Shown piece by piece: positions 42,685 to 51,285 of a stretch of 64,000 nucleotides of DNA. Each line of letters starts with the position of its first letter. The first letter of the stretch is position 1. The position numbers and the translations under genes were made by a program. Under the pieces are notes generated by a model. That model had not been told where the DNA came from and ran no database searches. It saw only the letters and a program-made list of their open reading frames with translations. This DNA is from Alphaproteobacteria bacterium (GTDB lineage Bacteria; Pseudomonadota; Alphaproteobacteria; JANSWW01), in assembly GCA_024743275.1 (NCBI GenBank), contig JANSWW010000004.1, forward strand, positions 62,001 through 126,000. The letters run 5' to 3'.

Positions 42685-43659
42685 CTATTCCCACTCCATC
42701 TGTTCGAACACCCGCCCGGCGTTCCGGGTCGCGAGCTGCTCGAAGGTATCGAGATGTTCATAGGCGGACTGATCGACGTAATAGGCGTCGGTCAGCGTCC
42801 CGCCATTGTCGATATGCTCGCGGATCTCGCCGCGCAGATGGACGAGATAATCGTAAGTGTAGCGTCGCACCTGGGCCATGTTCGTCGGATGGCCATGGCC
42901 CGGGATGACGTAGACCGCGCCCAGCGGCTCGAACGCCTCGGTCCAGGTCTCGACCCAACCCGCGGTGTCCGTCTCCTCGAAGATCGGCAGCATCCGTTCG
43001 TGGAACGCCACGTCGCCCGATATCACCAGCTTCTGCTCCGGCAACCAGACGACGATATCGCCCGGGCTGTGCGCCGGCCCGAGATTCAGGACCTCGATCC
43101 GGAAATCGCCCATCTCAATGATGCGTTCGTCCTCGAACGTCTCTGTCGGTCCGACGACGGTCGTGCCCTCGGCCCGTTCCTTATTGATCTGCTGCATCCG
43201 GTCGAGGATGTCGTAGCCGCGTTCCTCGAACTCGGCCGCGGCTTCCTCATGGGCGAGGATCGCAACCCCCCGCTCGGCCCAATAGCTGTTGCCGAGCATG
43301 GCATGGCCCTGGCCGTTCTCGTTTATCACCAGCTTCACCGGCTGATCGGTGATCGTCTTGATCTCGTCATGCAGCGCCTTGGCGAGCCCGTAGCAGCCGC
43401 CGCCATTGACGACGACGACGCCGTCGCCGGTGACGATGAAGGAGAGATTGTTGTTGTGGCCGGCGTTCTCGTAGGTCGGCGGGGCCGTCGCACCGATCGC
43501 CGACCAGACATGGGGGATGACCTCCACCGGCTTCGAATACAGAAGGCTCGCGGGATACTGATCGGGAATATCCTCGCTGGCGCCCGCCGACCCGGGATGG
43601 ACGGCGAGCGGAAGGACCAGGGCGGCGGCAAGCGCCGCCCCGGCAAGCAGGGTTCTCAT
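42685..43659 (-). CDS. SoxH-like metallo-beta-lactamase-fold protein with altered metal motif
   Basis: A 324-residue exported protein, signal peptide to about residue 27. The fold is that of MBL hydrolases: NNLSFIVTGDGVVVVNGG, LNLGPAHSPGDIVVWLP (His), LVISGDVAFH (Asp) and VIPGHGHPTN (His) are in the usual places. The canonical HxHxDH after VIN is replaced by ENGQGHAMLGN, so two first-site ligands are gone and only one metal could bind normally. It follows soxF by 16 bases and fits the SoxG/SoxH place in Paracoccus-type loci. Its activity is unknown. The ATG at 43659 with AAGGA is preferred over one 9 bases upstream. Confidence 0.85.
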   Translation of the reverse strand: MRTLLAGAALAAALVLPLAVHPGSAGASEDIPDQYPASLLYSKPVEVIPHVWSAIGATAPPTYENAGHNNNLSFIVTGDGVVVVNGGGCYGLAKALHDEIKTITDQPVKLVINENGQGHAMLGNSYWAERGVAILAHEEAAAEFEERGYDILDRMQQINKERAEGTTVVGPTETFEDERIIEMGDFRIEVLNLGPAHSPGDIVVWLPEQKLVISGDVAFHERMLPIFEETDTAGWVETWTEAFEPLGAVYVIPGHGHPTNMAQVRRYTYDYLVHLRGEIREHIDNGGTLTDAYYVDQSAYEHLDTFEQLATRNAGRVFEQMEWE

Positions 43660-43675
43660 GAAAAACATTCCTTGT

Positions 43676-44944
43676 TTAGACGAACATGTCCGACGTGATG
43701 CCGGAATACCAACCGATGCTCTCCTCATAGGTCTGCTTGCGCAGCGCCTCGGATTCGCCGTTCTGGCTGATGAAACCGTCGACCTTGGCGATCTTCTCGT
43801 CGGTCGCCTTGTAGGACGCCCCGACCTTCACGCCGTCGTCGGTCGCGATCAGCGACCAGCAGGTGTTGGAGAACTTGGCCGGGAACACGCTCGACCCGGT
43901 CAGCGCGCCGCGAATCGCCATGGCGGCAACTTTGGCCTGGCTGTTGGCGGCGAAGCCCGACTTCGGCATGTCGCCCTGCTGCGACGCGTCGCCCAGGATA
44001 TGGATGTTCTCGTCCATCCGGCTCTGCATCGTCGCCGGCACGACCGGCGCCCAGCCCTTGTCGTTGGTCACACCGGCGGCCTCGGCGATCCGGCCGGCCT
44101 TCATCGCCGGGATGACATTACAGACATCGGCCTTGGTCACCTCGCCGCCGACCACGACCTCCATGGTGCCGGGCCGAACCTCTTCGACGCCCCCGGTGAA
44201 ATCGGCGTCGAGCCAGTCGACCATGCCTGGATAATGCTGTTCCCAACCGGCCTGGAAAAGCCCCTGCTTGGAGAACTTCTGCTTCGGATCGAAGATGAGG
44301 ATCTTCGCCGTCGGGTTCTTCTGCTTGAGCATATGGGCGACCATCGACACCCGCTCATAGGGTCCGGGCGGGCAGCGGTAGGGGTTCGGCGGCGCCACCA
44401 TCACGAAGACCCCGCCCTCACGCATGTTCTCCACCTGGGCCTTGAGCAGCTCGGTCTGGGAGCCGGCCTTATAGGCATGGGGCATCGCGTTCTGGGCGCT
44501 GAGATCCCATCCCGGAACCGAGCCTTCGACGAAGTCGATCCCCGGCGAAAGCACCAGCCGGTCGTAGGCGAGCGTGCCGCCGCCGGCGAGGCTGACCGTC
44601 TTGGCGTCCCGGTCGACCCCGACCGCGTAGTCGTGGACCACGTTGATCCCGTAGGTCGTCGCCAGGCCACCATAGGAATGCCCCAGGGAGTCCATGGTCC
44701 GGAAGCCGCCGAGATAGAGATTGGAGAAGAAACAGGTGTAGTAGGTCCGTGTCGGCTCGATCAGCGTGACGTCGATCTCGCCCTTGGAATCCTTGGCGAG
44801 ATAGCGGGCGACCGTCGCACCGCCGGCACCGCCGCCGACGACGACCACCTTGGGCCGGGTCGCGGCGCGGGAGAGCATCGGGGTGGACAGGACCGCGGCC
44901 GCCGCCGCGCCATATCCCATAAATCCACGTCTTGTAACTGGCAT
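43676..44944 (-). CDS. soxF: SoxF/FccB-type sulfide dehydrogenase flavoprotein
   Basis: A 422-residue FAD protein. Tat-type signal TRRGFMGYGAAAAAVLS (4-20), then VVVVGGGAGGATVARYL (FAD loop, about 33-49). Cysteines in TYYTCFFSN (about C71) and YRCPPGPYER are those expected for covalent FAD and the redox disulfide of flavocytochrome c sulfide dehydrogenase. It would oxidise sulfide in the periplasm together with the dihaem cytochrome encoded 18 bases upstream. GGGGAGG precedes the ATG. Confidence 0.92.
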   Translation of the reverse strand: MPVTRRGFMGYGAAAAAVLSTPMLSRAATRPKVVVVGGGAGGATVARYLAKDSKGEIDVTLIEPTRTYYTCFFSNLYLGGFRTMDSLGHSYGGLATTYGINVVHDYAVGVDRDAKTVSLAGGGTLAYDRLVLSPGIDFVEGSVPGWDLSAQNAMPHAYKAGSQTELLKAQVENMREGGVFVMVAPPNPYRCPPGPYERVSMVAHMLKQKNPTAKILIFDPKQKFSKQGLFQAGWEQHYPGMVDWLDADFTGGVEEVRPGTMEVVVGGEVTKADVCNVIPAMKAGRIAEAAGVTNDKGWAPVVPATMQSRMDENIHILGDASQQGDMPKSGFAANSQAKVAAMAIRGALTGSSVFPAKFSNTCWSLIATDDGVKVGASYKATDEKIAKVDGFISQNGESEALRKQTYEESIGWYSGITSDMFV

Positions 44945-44962
44945 GACTTCCTCCCCAGGAGT

Positions 44963-45691
44963 TCACTCCTGTTTTAGTGTTTCGAAATAGGCCGCGAGCG
45001 CGGCTATCTCTTCTTCCGAAAGGCGTCCGGCGATCATTTGCATGACCGGATGGACACGGGCTTTTTTCTTGTAGGCGTGCATGGCGACGACGAAATCGGG
45101 CGTCGGCCAGCCCGTGATCGAGGGGATGCCCTGATCCGCCCCGGTTTGCTGGTGACAGGTGACGCATTCCCCGGAGAGGTATTCGCCATAGGCCGGATCG
45201 CCGACGATCAGCAGGATCGTCGGATCCAACGGCGGATCGCCGACGACGGTCGGGGCCGATTCGGGAATATCCCGGGGATTGTCGGAGAACTGACGCAGAT
45301 AGGCGAGCAGGTCCGAGCGGTCCTGCCCGTGTTTTACGCCGCGGAACTGCATCCGCGAGCGGGAAACCATGGCCTTGGGGTTTTCGAGATAGCGATCGAG
45401 GCTCTCGGCCGTCCAGACGAGGCCATCGGCCCCGGCCCGTCGGAAGGCCTTGGAGTAATCATAGTCCTCCAGCGCCGCGGCCTGTCGCCCGAATATGCCG
45501 TTGAGATGGGGGCCGACCCGGTGGCGGGCCTCGGCGCCGACCATGTGGCACGACCGGCATTGCTTGAAGACCGTCTCGCCCCGCGAGACATCCCCTGTTT
45601 CCGCCCGGACCGGGGCGCCGGCCGGATCGAACATGGCAAGCGCAAAGGCGACGAGCCAGAGCGCGCGACGAACTCCTCGCACGGTCACCAT
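44963..45691 (-). CDS. soxE: SoxE/FccA-like dihaem cytochrome c
   Basis: A 242-residue periplasmic cytochrome; signal peptide ends near residue 30 (APVRAE). Haem sites CRSCH (about 44-48) and CVTCH (about 178-182). The first domain (HRVGPHLNGIFGRQAA, FRGVKHGQDRSDLLAYLR) resembles the C-terminal domain of SoxD and cytochrome c2; the second resembles FccA domains. It would take electrons from SoxF. ATG at 45691 with GGGGAGG; the shared AT-rich motif lies 22 bases upstream. Confidence 0.9.
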   Translation of the reverse strand: MVTVRGVRRALWLVAFALAMFDPAGAPVRAETGDVSRGETVFKQCRSCHMVGAEARHRVGPHLNGIFGRQAAALEDYDYSKAFRRAGADGLVWTAESLDRYLENPKAMVSRSRMQFRGVKHGQDRSDLLAYLRQFSDNPRDIPESAPTVVGDPPLDPTILLIVGDPAYGEYLSGECVTCHQQTGADQGIPSITGWPTPDFVVAMHAYKKKARVHPVMQMIAGRLSEEEIAALAAYFETLKQE

Positions 45692-45712
45692 CTTCCTCCC
45701 CAATGGTGATAT

Positions 45713-45737
45713 ATTCTTATATTCCAATTTTTATATG
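45713..45737. promoter_or_regulatory. Putative SoxR-type operator upstream of soxE
   Basis: This 25-base site is nearly identical to that at 40241-40265 (20 of 25 positions) and has TATAT-N10-ATATG where the other has CATAT-N10-ATATG. It lies 22-46 bases upstream of the soxE ATG on the minus strand, a place where a repressor would cover the promoter. With the sites at 38753 and 40241 it suggests one regulon. Confidence 0.65.
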
Positions 45738-45970
45738 TTTACGCTTCGGCGTCAAGCACAGTTAACAAATGAAATTTCCTTGCGGGATTCGGTCCTAGAC
45801 GGGGGTGAATGATGCCGGATTCGCTTGCACAGGAACGGCCCGTCGCAATAGGGTGCGCCCGAGCGATCCGTGGGGCCATCCCTATGGATAGCTGGAGAAC
45901 GATACGGGGTTGGTCCGCCACGGCGGTCCGGCACCTAAATCGAAGAACAGGGATCAAAGGGAGCAAGGAA

Positions 45971-47158
45971 ATGAAGTTCCTCAAACTCGCGGCCGTTGCC
46001 GCCGCCATGGGCGGCCTGTCCACAGCGGCTGCCGCAGAAGACATCAAGATCGGGGTCCTGCTGGGCTTCACCGGTCCGATCGAATCCACCGTCGCCGACA
46101 TGGCGCCGGGCGCTGAATTGGCGATGAAGGAAGTGAATGACGCCGGCGGCCTGCTCGGCGGCATGATGGTCACCCCGGTCCGCGGTGATTCGACCTGCAT
46201 CGACAGCGCCGCCGCCACCGCGTCGGCCGAGCGTCTGATCACCTCCGACGGCGTCAAGGCGATCGTCGGCGGCGACTGCTCCGGTGTCACCACGGCGGTG
46301 CTGAACAATGTCGCCAAGCCGAACGGCATCGTGATGATTTCGCCGTCCGCGACCTCCCCGGCGCTCTCCACCATCGAGGACAACGGCCTGTTCTTCCGGA
46401 CCGCCCCCTCCGATGCGCGTCAGGGCGTGATCGTCGCCGAGATCCTCAAGGAAAAGGGCATCTCCGAAATCGCGATCACCTACACCAACAACGACTATGG
46501 CAAGGGCCTCGCCGACGCCATCGACACCAATTTCCAGAAGAAGGGCGGCACGGTGACCATCAACGTCCCGCATGAGGACGGCAAGGGCGACTACACCGCG
46601 GAAGTCGGCGCGCTGGCCGCCGCCGGCGGTGAAGTGCTGGTCGTCGCCGGCTATGTCGACCAGGGTGGCCGCGGCATCGTCCAGTCCTCCGTCGACACCG
46701 GCGCCTTCGACACCTTCTACTTCCCGGACGGCATGGTGAGCCCGCAGCTGGCCGCCAACCACGGCTCCGACATCGACGGCTCCTTCGGCGCCAATCCGGG
46801 TACCGACAGCCCGGGTGCCTCCACCTACAGCGAAATGGCCGAGGCCGCCGGCTTCAAGGCCGGTCCGTTCTCCGCCGAGTCCTATGACGCCGCGGCGCTG
46901 ATCATGCTCGCCATGGAAGCCGCGAAGTCGGCCGAGAGCAACGACCTCAAAGGCAAGATCATGGACGTCGCGAACGCGCCGGGCGAAAAGATCTTCCCGG
47001 GTCAGCTCGGCAAAGCGCTCGAGATCATCCGCGGCGGCGGTGACGTCGACTATGTCGGCGGGTCCGCGGTCGAACTGATCGGCTCCGGCGAGAGCGCCGG
47101 CAACTACCGTGAGGTCGCGTTCGAGAACGGCGAACTCGTCGTCGTCGGCTTCCGGTAA
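45971..47158 (+). CDS. livK: Branched-chain amino acid/amide ABC transporter substrate-binding protein
   Basis: A 395-residue periplasmic binding protein of the Leu/Ile/Val type. Signal peptide about residues 1-22 (AAAMGGLSTAAAAED). Family motifs IKIGVLLGFTGPIE, GAELAMKEVNDAGGLLGG, FRTAPSDARQGVIVAEI and NPGTDSPG are seen. The ATG at 45971 has AAGGA upstream. It is encoded upstream of the ATPases and permeases, and separated from them by a strong terminator, which fits the higher expression usual for binding proteins. Ligand is inferred at family level only. Confidence 0.9.
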   Translation: MKFLKLAAVAAAMGGLSTAAAAEDIKIGVLLGFTGPIESTVADMAPGAELAMKEVNDAGGLLGGMMVTPVRGDSTCIDSAAATASAERLITSDGVKAIVGGDCSGVTTAVLNNVAKPNGIVMISPSATSPALSTIEDNGLFFRTAPSDARQGVIVAEILKEKGISEIAITYTNNDYGKGLADAIDTNFQKKGGTVTINVPHEDGKGDYTAEVGALAAAGGEVLVVAGYVDQGGRGIVQSSVDTGAFDTFYFPDGMVSPQLAANHGSDIDGSFGANPGTDSPGASTYSEMAEAAGFKAGPFSAESYDAAALIMLAMEAAKSAESNDLKGKIMDVANAPGEKIFPGQLGKALEIIRGGGDVDYVGGSAVELIGSGESAGNYREVAFENGELVVVGFR

Positions 47159-47174
47159 CGCGCAATCCTTTGAC

Positions 47175-47210
47175 AAAGGCCCGGACGTTTTCGTAAACGT
47201 CCGGGCCTTT
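47175..47210 (+). terminator. Strong hairpin between livK and livG
   Basis: A perfect 16-base stem (AAAGGCCCGGACGTTT at 47175-47190 and its complement at 47195-47210) with a TCGT loop, followed by TCC. It lies 17 bases after the livK stop. It is the strongest terminator-like structure in the window and would let only part of the transcripts run on into the ATPase genes. Confidence 0.88.
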
Positions 47211-47239
47211 TCCATTTTCCAGATATAGGGTGCTCACCC

Positions 47240-48082
47240 GTGTCAATGATCGTCGTTGACGATATCCACATGCATTTCGGCGGCATCCGCGCCGTCGACG
47301 GTGCCTCTATCACCATCGAGAAAGGCTCGATCACCGGTCTGATCGGCCCCAACGGCGCCGGCAAGACGACGCTGTTCAACGTGATCGCCGGCAACTACAA
47401 GCCGACCTCCGGTCATGTCTATCTCGACGGCGAGGAGATCACCGGCCTGAAGCCGCACGAACTGTTCCAGCGCGGCCTGCTGCGCACCTTCCAGATCGCC
47501 CATGAATTCCACTCGCTGACCGTGCGGGACAATCTGATGATGGTCCCGGCGGGGCAGTCCGGCGAGAGCCTTATGGACACCTGGCTGCGCCCTTCCAAGG
47601 TCCGCGAGGAGGAGGAACGCATCCGCGCCAAGGCGGACGAGGTCATCGAGTTCCTGGAAATCCCCCAAGTCGCCGACGAACTGGCCGGCAACCTTTCAGG
47701 CGGCCAGAAGAAGCTTCTCGAACTCGGCCGCACCATGATGGTCGACGCCAAGATCGTCTTCCTCGACGAGGTCGGCGCCGGCGTGAACCGGACCCTGCTC
47801 GGCACGATCGGCGACGCGATCCGGCGCCTACAGCAGGAGCGTGGCTACACCTTCTGCATGATCGAGCACGACATGGATTTCATCGGCAAGCTCTGCGACC
47901 CGGTGATCGTCATGGCGGAGGGCCATGTGCTGGCCGAGGGCAAGGCCGAAGAGATCATGCGGAACGAGCAGGTGATCGAAGCCTATCTCGGCACCGGCCT
48001 CAAGAACCGGCCCGGGAAATCCGCCGCGAACCCCGACGGCGCGGCTCCGAGCGAGTCCAACACGGGGGAGCAGGCGTCATGA
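47240..48082 (+). CDS. livG: Branched-chain amino acid ABC transporter ATPase (LivG)
   Basis: A 280-residue ABC ATPase. Walker A GPNGAGKTT (about 37-45), signature LSGGQKKLLELGR, Walker B IVFLDEVGAGVN (note the unusual VGAGVN in place of PAAGLN), and switch His in MIEHDMDF. A C-terminal tail of about 20 residues is rich in Ala/Pro/Ser and poorly conserved. Start is GTG at 47240 with AGGGTG before it; ATG 47246 is the alternative. Overlaps livF by 4 bases (ATGA). Confidence 0.93.
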   Translation: MSMIVVDDIHMHFGGIRAVDGASITIEKGSITGLIGPNGAGKTTLFNVIAGNYKPTSGHVYLDGEEITGLKPHELFQRGLLRTFQIAHEFHSLTVRDNLMMVPAGQSGESLMDTWLRPSKVREEEERIRAKADEVIEFLEIPQVADELAGNLSGGQKKLLELGRTMMVDAKIVFLDEVGAGVNRTLLGTIGDAIRRLQQERGYTFCMIEHDMDFIGKLCDPVIVMAEGHVLAEGKAEEIMRNEQVIEAYLGTGLKNRPGKSAANPDGAAPSESNTGEQAS

Positions 48083-48783
48083 CCGCGCTGATCGGCGAAA
48101 AAATGACCGGCGGCTATGGCGGGGCGGATATTCTCCATAGCTGCACCGTCGGGGTTCACACCGGTGAGATCGCGGTGATCGTCGGACCGAACGGCGCCGG
48201 CAAGTCCACGGCGATGAAAGCCGTCTTCGGGATGCTGCCGCTGCGCGAGGGCAAGGTCGTTCTCGACGGCAAGGACATCACCCAGATGAGCCCCCAGGAC
48301 CGGGTGCGCGAGGGCATGGCCTTCGTGCCCCAGACCAAGAACGTCTTCACCTCCATGACGGTGGAGGAGAATCTCGAAATGGGCGCGTTCATCCGTGATG
48401 ACGACATCCAGGAGACGATGGAGCAGGTGTTCACCCTGTTCCCGATCCTCAAGGAAAAACGCCGCCAGCCCGCCGGCGAACTGTCCGGCGGTCAGCGCCA
48501 GCAGGTCGCGGTCGGTCGGGCGCTGATGACCAAGCCGAAACTGCTGATGCTCGACGAGCCGACGGCCGGGGTCTCGCCCATCGTCATGGACGAACTGTTC
48601 GACCGCATCATCGAGGTGGCCCGTTCCGGAATCGCCGTGCTGATGGTCGAGCAGAACGCCAAGCAGGCCCTCAACATCGCCGATAAGGGCTATGTCCTGG
48701 TACAGGGTCGCAACCGCTATACGGATACGGGCGAGGCGCTCCTCGCCAACCCCGACGTGCGCCGCGCGTTCCTGGGCGGGTAA
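48079..48783 (+). CDS. livF: Branched-chain amino acid ABC transporter ATPase (LivF)
   Basis: A 234-residue ABC ATPase. Walker A GPNGAGKST (about 37-45), the FVPQTKNVFTSMTVEENLEMG Q-loop and the signature LSGGQRQQVAVGRALM, Walker B LLMLDEPTAGVSP and switch His replaced as usual by MVEQNAKQAL. It pairs with LivG on the permease heterodimer. Starts in the ATGA overlap with livG; the LivH gene follows after 23 bases. Confidence 0.94.
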   Translation: MTALIGEKMTGGYGGADILHSCTVGVHTGEIAVIVGPNGAGKSTAMKAVFGMLPLREGKVVLDGKDITQMSPQDRVREGMAFVPQTKNVFTSMTVEENLEMGAFIRDDDIQETMEQVFTLFPILKEKRRQPAGELSGGQRQQVAVGRALMTKPKLLMLDEPTAGVSPIVMDELFDRIIEVARSGIAVLMVEQNAKQALNIADKGYVLVQGRNRYTDTGEALLANPDVRRAFLGG

Positions 48784-48806
48784 GAGAGAGGTCGAAGGAA
48801 CCGACG

Positions 48807-49820
48807 ATGGAAGACATTCTCAACGCCTTTGTCCTTCTCAGCAATTTCGTGCTCATCCCGGCGCTTGCCTATGGCAGCCAGTTGGCGCTCGGCGCGCTGG
48901 GGGTGACGCTGGTCTACGGCATCCTGCGATTCTCGAACTTCGCCCATGGCGAGATCATGTCCTTCGGCGCCATGTCCGCCATTCTGGTGATGTGGGGGTT
49001 CCAGGCCAGCGGGGTGAGCATCGCGCCGCTGCCGACCGTCTTGTTGGCCCTGCCCTTCGGAATCCTCGCCACCATCGCCATGCTGCTGATCGTCGACCGC
49101 AGCGTCTTCCGCTACTACCGGAAAAAACGCGCGGCGCCGGTCATCCTGCTGATCGCCTCGGCCGGGGTGATGTTCTTCCTGAACGGTCTGGTCCGCTTCA
49201 TCATCGGACCCGACGACCAGCGGGTCGTCGACGGCGAACGGTTCATCATCAGGGTCCGCGAGTTCAAACAGATGACCGGTCTCGACCAGGGCCTCGCGCT
49301 GAAGACCTCGCAAGGCATCTCGGTCCTGGCGGCGATTGTCTGCGTCGGCCTGTTGTTCTGGTTCCTCAATCACACCCGATCCGGCAAATCCATGCGGGCC
49401 TATTCCGACAACGAGGATCTGGCCCTCCTGTCCGGCGTCAACCCGGACCGGGTCGTGCTCTATGCCTGGATCCTGGCCGGGTCGCTGGCCGCCATCGCCG
49501 GCACGCTTTATGGCCTGGACAAGAGCTACAAGCCGTTCACCTTCCTCCAGCTCCTGCTGCCGATCTTCGCGGCGGCCATCGTCGGCGGCATCGGCAGCCC
49601 GATCGGCGCCACGGTCGGCGGCTTCGTCATCGCCTTCTCCGAGGTGACGGTGACCTACGCCTATAAACGCTTCCTCGCCTACATGGTGCCGGACAGCTGG
49701 GCGCCCGAGGGCTTGGCACAGCTCCTGTCCACCGACTACAAGTTCGCCGTTTCCTTCATGATCCTGGTGATCGTCCTGATCGTCCGGCCCACCGGCATCT
49801 TCAGTGGGAAAACGCTATGA
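48807..49820 (+). CDS. livH: Branched-chain amino acid ABC transporter permease (LivH)
   Basis: A 337-residue inner-membrane permease with about eight or nine hydrophobic segments. Family motifs: YGILRFSNFAHGEIMSFGA, TRSGKSMRAYSDNEDLALLSGVN (coupling-helix region) and AAIVGGIGSPIGATVGGF. The last four bases overlap the next permease (ATGA), showing coupled translation. Confidence 0.92.
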   Translation: MEDILNAFVLLSNFVLIPALAYGSQLALGALGVTLVYGILRFSNFAHGEIMSFGAMSAILVMWGFQASGVSIAPLPTVLLALPFGILATIAMLLIVDRSVFRYYRKKRAAPVILLIASAGVMFFLNGLVRFIIGPDDQRVVDGERFIIRVREFKQMTGLDQGLALKTSQGISVLAAIVCVGLLFWFLNHTRSGKSMRAYSDNEDLALLSGVNPDRVVLYAWILAGSLAAIAGTLYGLDKSYKPFTFLQLLLPIFAAAIVGGIGSPIGATVGGFVIAFSEVTVTYAYKRFLAYMVPDSWAPEGLAQLLSTDYKFAVSFMILVIVLIVRPTGIFSGKTL

Positions 49821-51136
49821 GCATGGAACTCCGCAAACCGATCATGTTCGTCGGCATGGCCCTGCTTCTGGTCATGGTCGGCGTGTTCCAGAGCTGGTCG
49901 CTGGCGCTCACCATCGTCAATCTCTGCATCATCTCCGCCATCATGGCGATGGGCGTGAACATGCAGTGGGGCTATGCGGGCCTGTTCAACGCCGGGGTCA
50001 TGGGCTTCGCGGCTCTGGGCGGGCTTGCCGCCATCGTCATCGGCATGCCGCCGGTCCAGGAGACCTGGCAGGCCGGCGGCGGCGGCATCCTGGCCACCGT
50101 CGCCGTGGTCGCGGTAACCGTTGGAGCCGTCCTGCTGCTGCGCAGACGGTTCAAGGGCAACAAACCGGTTCGGACCTTCGGCATCGCCGCGATCATCATC
50201 GTCGGCTACTTCGTCGCCCGCGCCTTCTTCATGCCGGCGGTCGACGCGATCGAATCGATCGAACCGGCGAAGACCGGCTATCTCGGCGGGTTGGGTCTGC
50301 CGATCCTGCTGTCCTGGATCGTCGGCGGTGTGATGGCCGCCTGTGCGGCCTGGATCGTCGGGAAGGTCGCGCTGGGCCTGCGCTCCGATTATCTCGCCAT
50401 CGCCACCCTGGGCATTTCCGAGATCATCATCGCCATCCTCAAGAACGAGGAGTGGCTCACCCGCGGGGTGAAGAATGTCAACGGTCTGCCACGCCCGACC
50501 CCCTATGAGGTCGACCTGCAGCAGGAGCCCTGGGTCCTCGACCTGGTCGAGAAATACGGCCTGTCCGCGATCGAGCTGTCCTCGATCATCGTCAAGGTCT
50601 GCTACGCCGGGCTGTTCCTGGCGGTGCTGCTGATCCTTCTGTTCCTCGCCGAGCGCGCGCTCCACTCCCCCTGGGGCCGGATGATGCGGGCGATCCGGGA
50701 CAACGAGACCGCCGCCAACGCCATGGGCAAGGACGTGACGGGCCGCCATCTCGAGGTGTTCATCCTCGGCTCGGCCGTGATCGGCATCGCCGGGGCCATG
50801 CTGGTGACCCTGGACGGGCAGTTCACCCCGACGTCCTATCAGCCGCTGCGCTTCACCTTCCTCATTTGGGTGATGGTCATCGTCGGCGGGGCGGGCAACA
50901 ATTTCGGGGCCATCATGGGCGGCTTCGTGGTCTGGTTCACCTGGATCCAGGCGGAGCCGGTGGGGGCGTGGTTCCTGGATACGACCACGGCCTTCCTGGC
51001 GGCGGACGACCCACTGCGCCTGCATCTGATCGAGGGGGCGGCCTATATGCGCCCGATCACCATGGGCGTGGTGCTGCTGCTCGTCCTGCGTTTCGCCCCG
51101 AAGGGCCTGATTCCGGAACAGACCTGGCATCGGTGA
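49817..51136 (+). CDS. livM: Branched-chain amino acid ABC transporter permease (LivM), with insert
   Basis: A 439-residue permease, longer than common LivM (about 330-420). NMQWGYAGLFNAGVMGF and SDYLAIATLGISEIIIAIL are family motifs; GRMMRAIRDNETAANAMGKDVTG is the ATPase-coupling region, followed by GGAGNNFGAIMGG. Between the second and third thirds lies an extra 50-60 residue stretch (KNVNGLPRPTPYEVDLQQEPWVLDL) and a further membrane segment. It ends the liv operon; a weak 6-base stem follows. Confidence 0.9.
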   Translation: MSMELRKPIMFVGMALLLVMVGVFQSWSLALTIVNLCIISAIMAMGVNMQWGYAGLFNAGVMGFAALGGLAAIVIGMPPVQETWQAGGGGILATVAVVAVTVGAVLLLRRRFKGNKPVRTFGIAAIIIVGYFVARAFFMPAVDAIESIEPAKTGYLGGLGLPILLSWIVGGVMAACAAWIVGKVALGLRSDYLAIATLGISEIIIAILKNEEWLTRGVKNVNGLPRPTPYEVDLQQEPWVLDLVEKYGLSAIELSSIIVKVCYAGLFLAVLLILLFLAERALHSPWGRMMRAIRDNETAANAMGKDVTGRHLEVFILGSAVIGIAGAMLVTLDGQFTPTSYQPLRFTFLIWVMVIVGGAGNNFGAIMGGFVVWFTWIQAEPVGAWFLDTTTAFLAADDPLRLHLIEGAAYMRPITMGVVLLLVLRFAPKGLIPEQTWHR

Positions 51137-51285
51137 ACGCATCGCTAAATGACCGTTTCCGTGCTTTGGCGGAAAACTTGGTGTCCCGGGCGGATTAACC
51201 GGTTGGTCTAGCGCGCGCCACTTGGCAGAATTCTGCCGGGCGGCAGGTTTTCGCCAGGACCGCGTATGAACCGGAGCATAGGACG

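Noticed and set aside
49817..51136. LivM as a fusion of a permease with an additional domain.
   Set aside because: The extra 50-60 residues contain a hydrophobic segment and no recognisable domain. This length variation is common in the family, so it is noted as an insert only.
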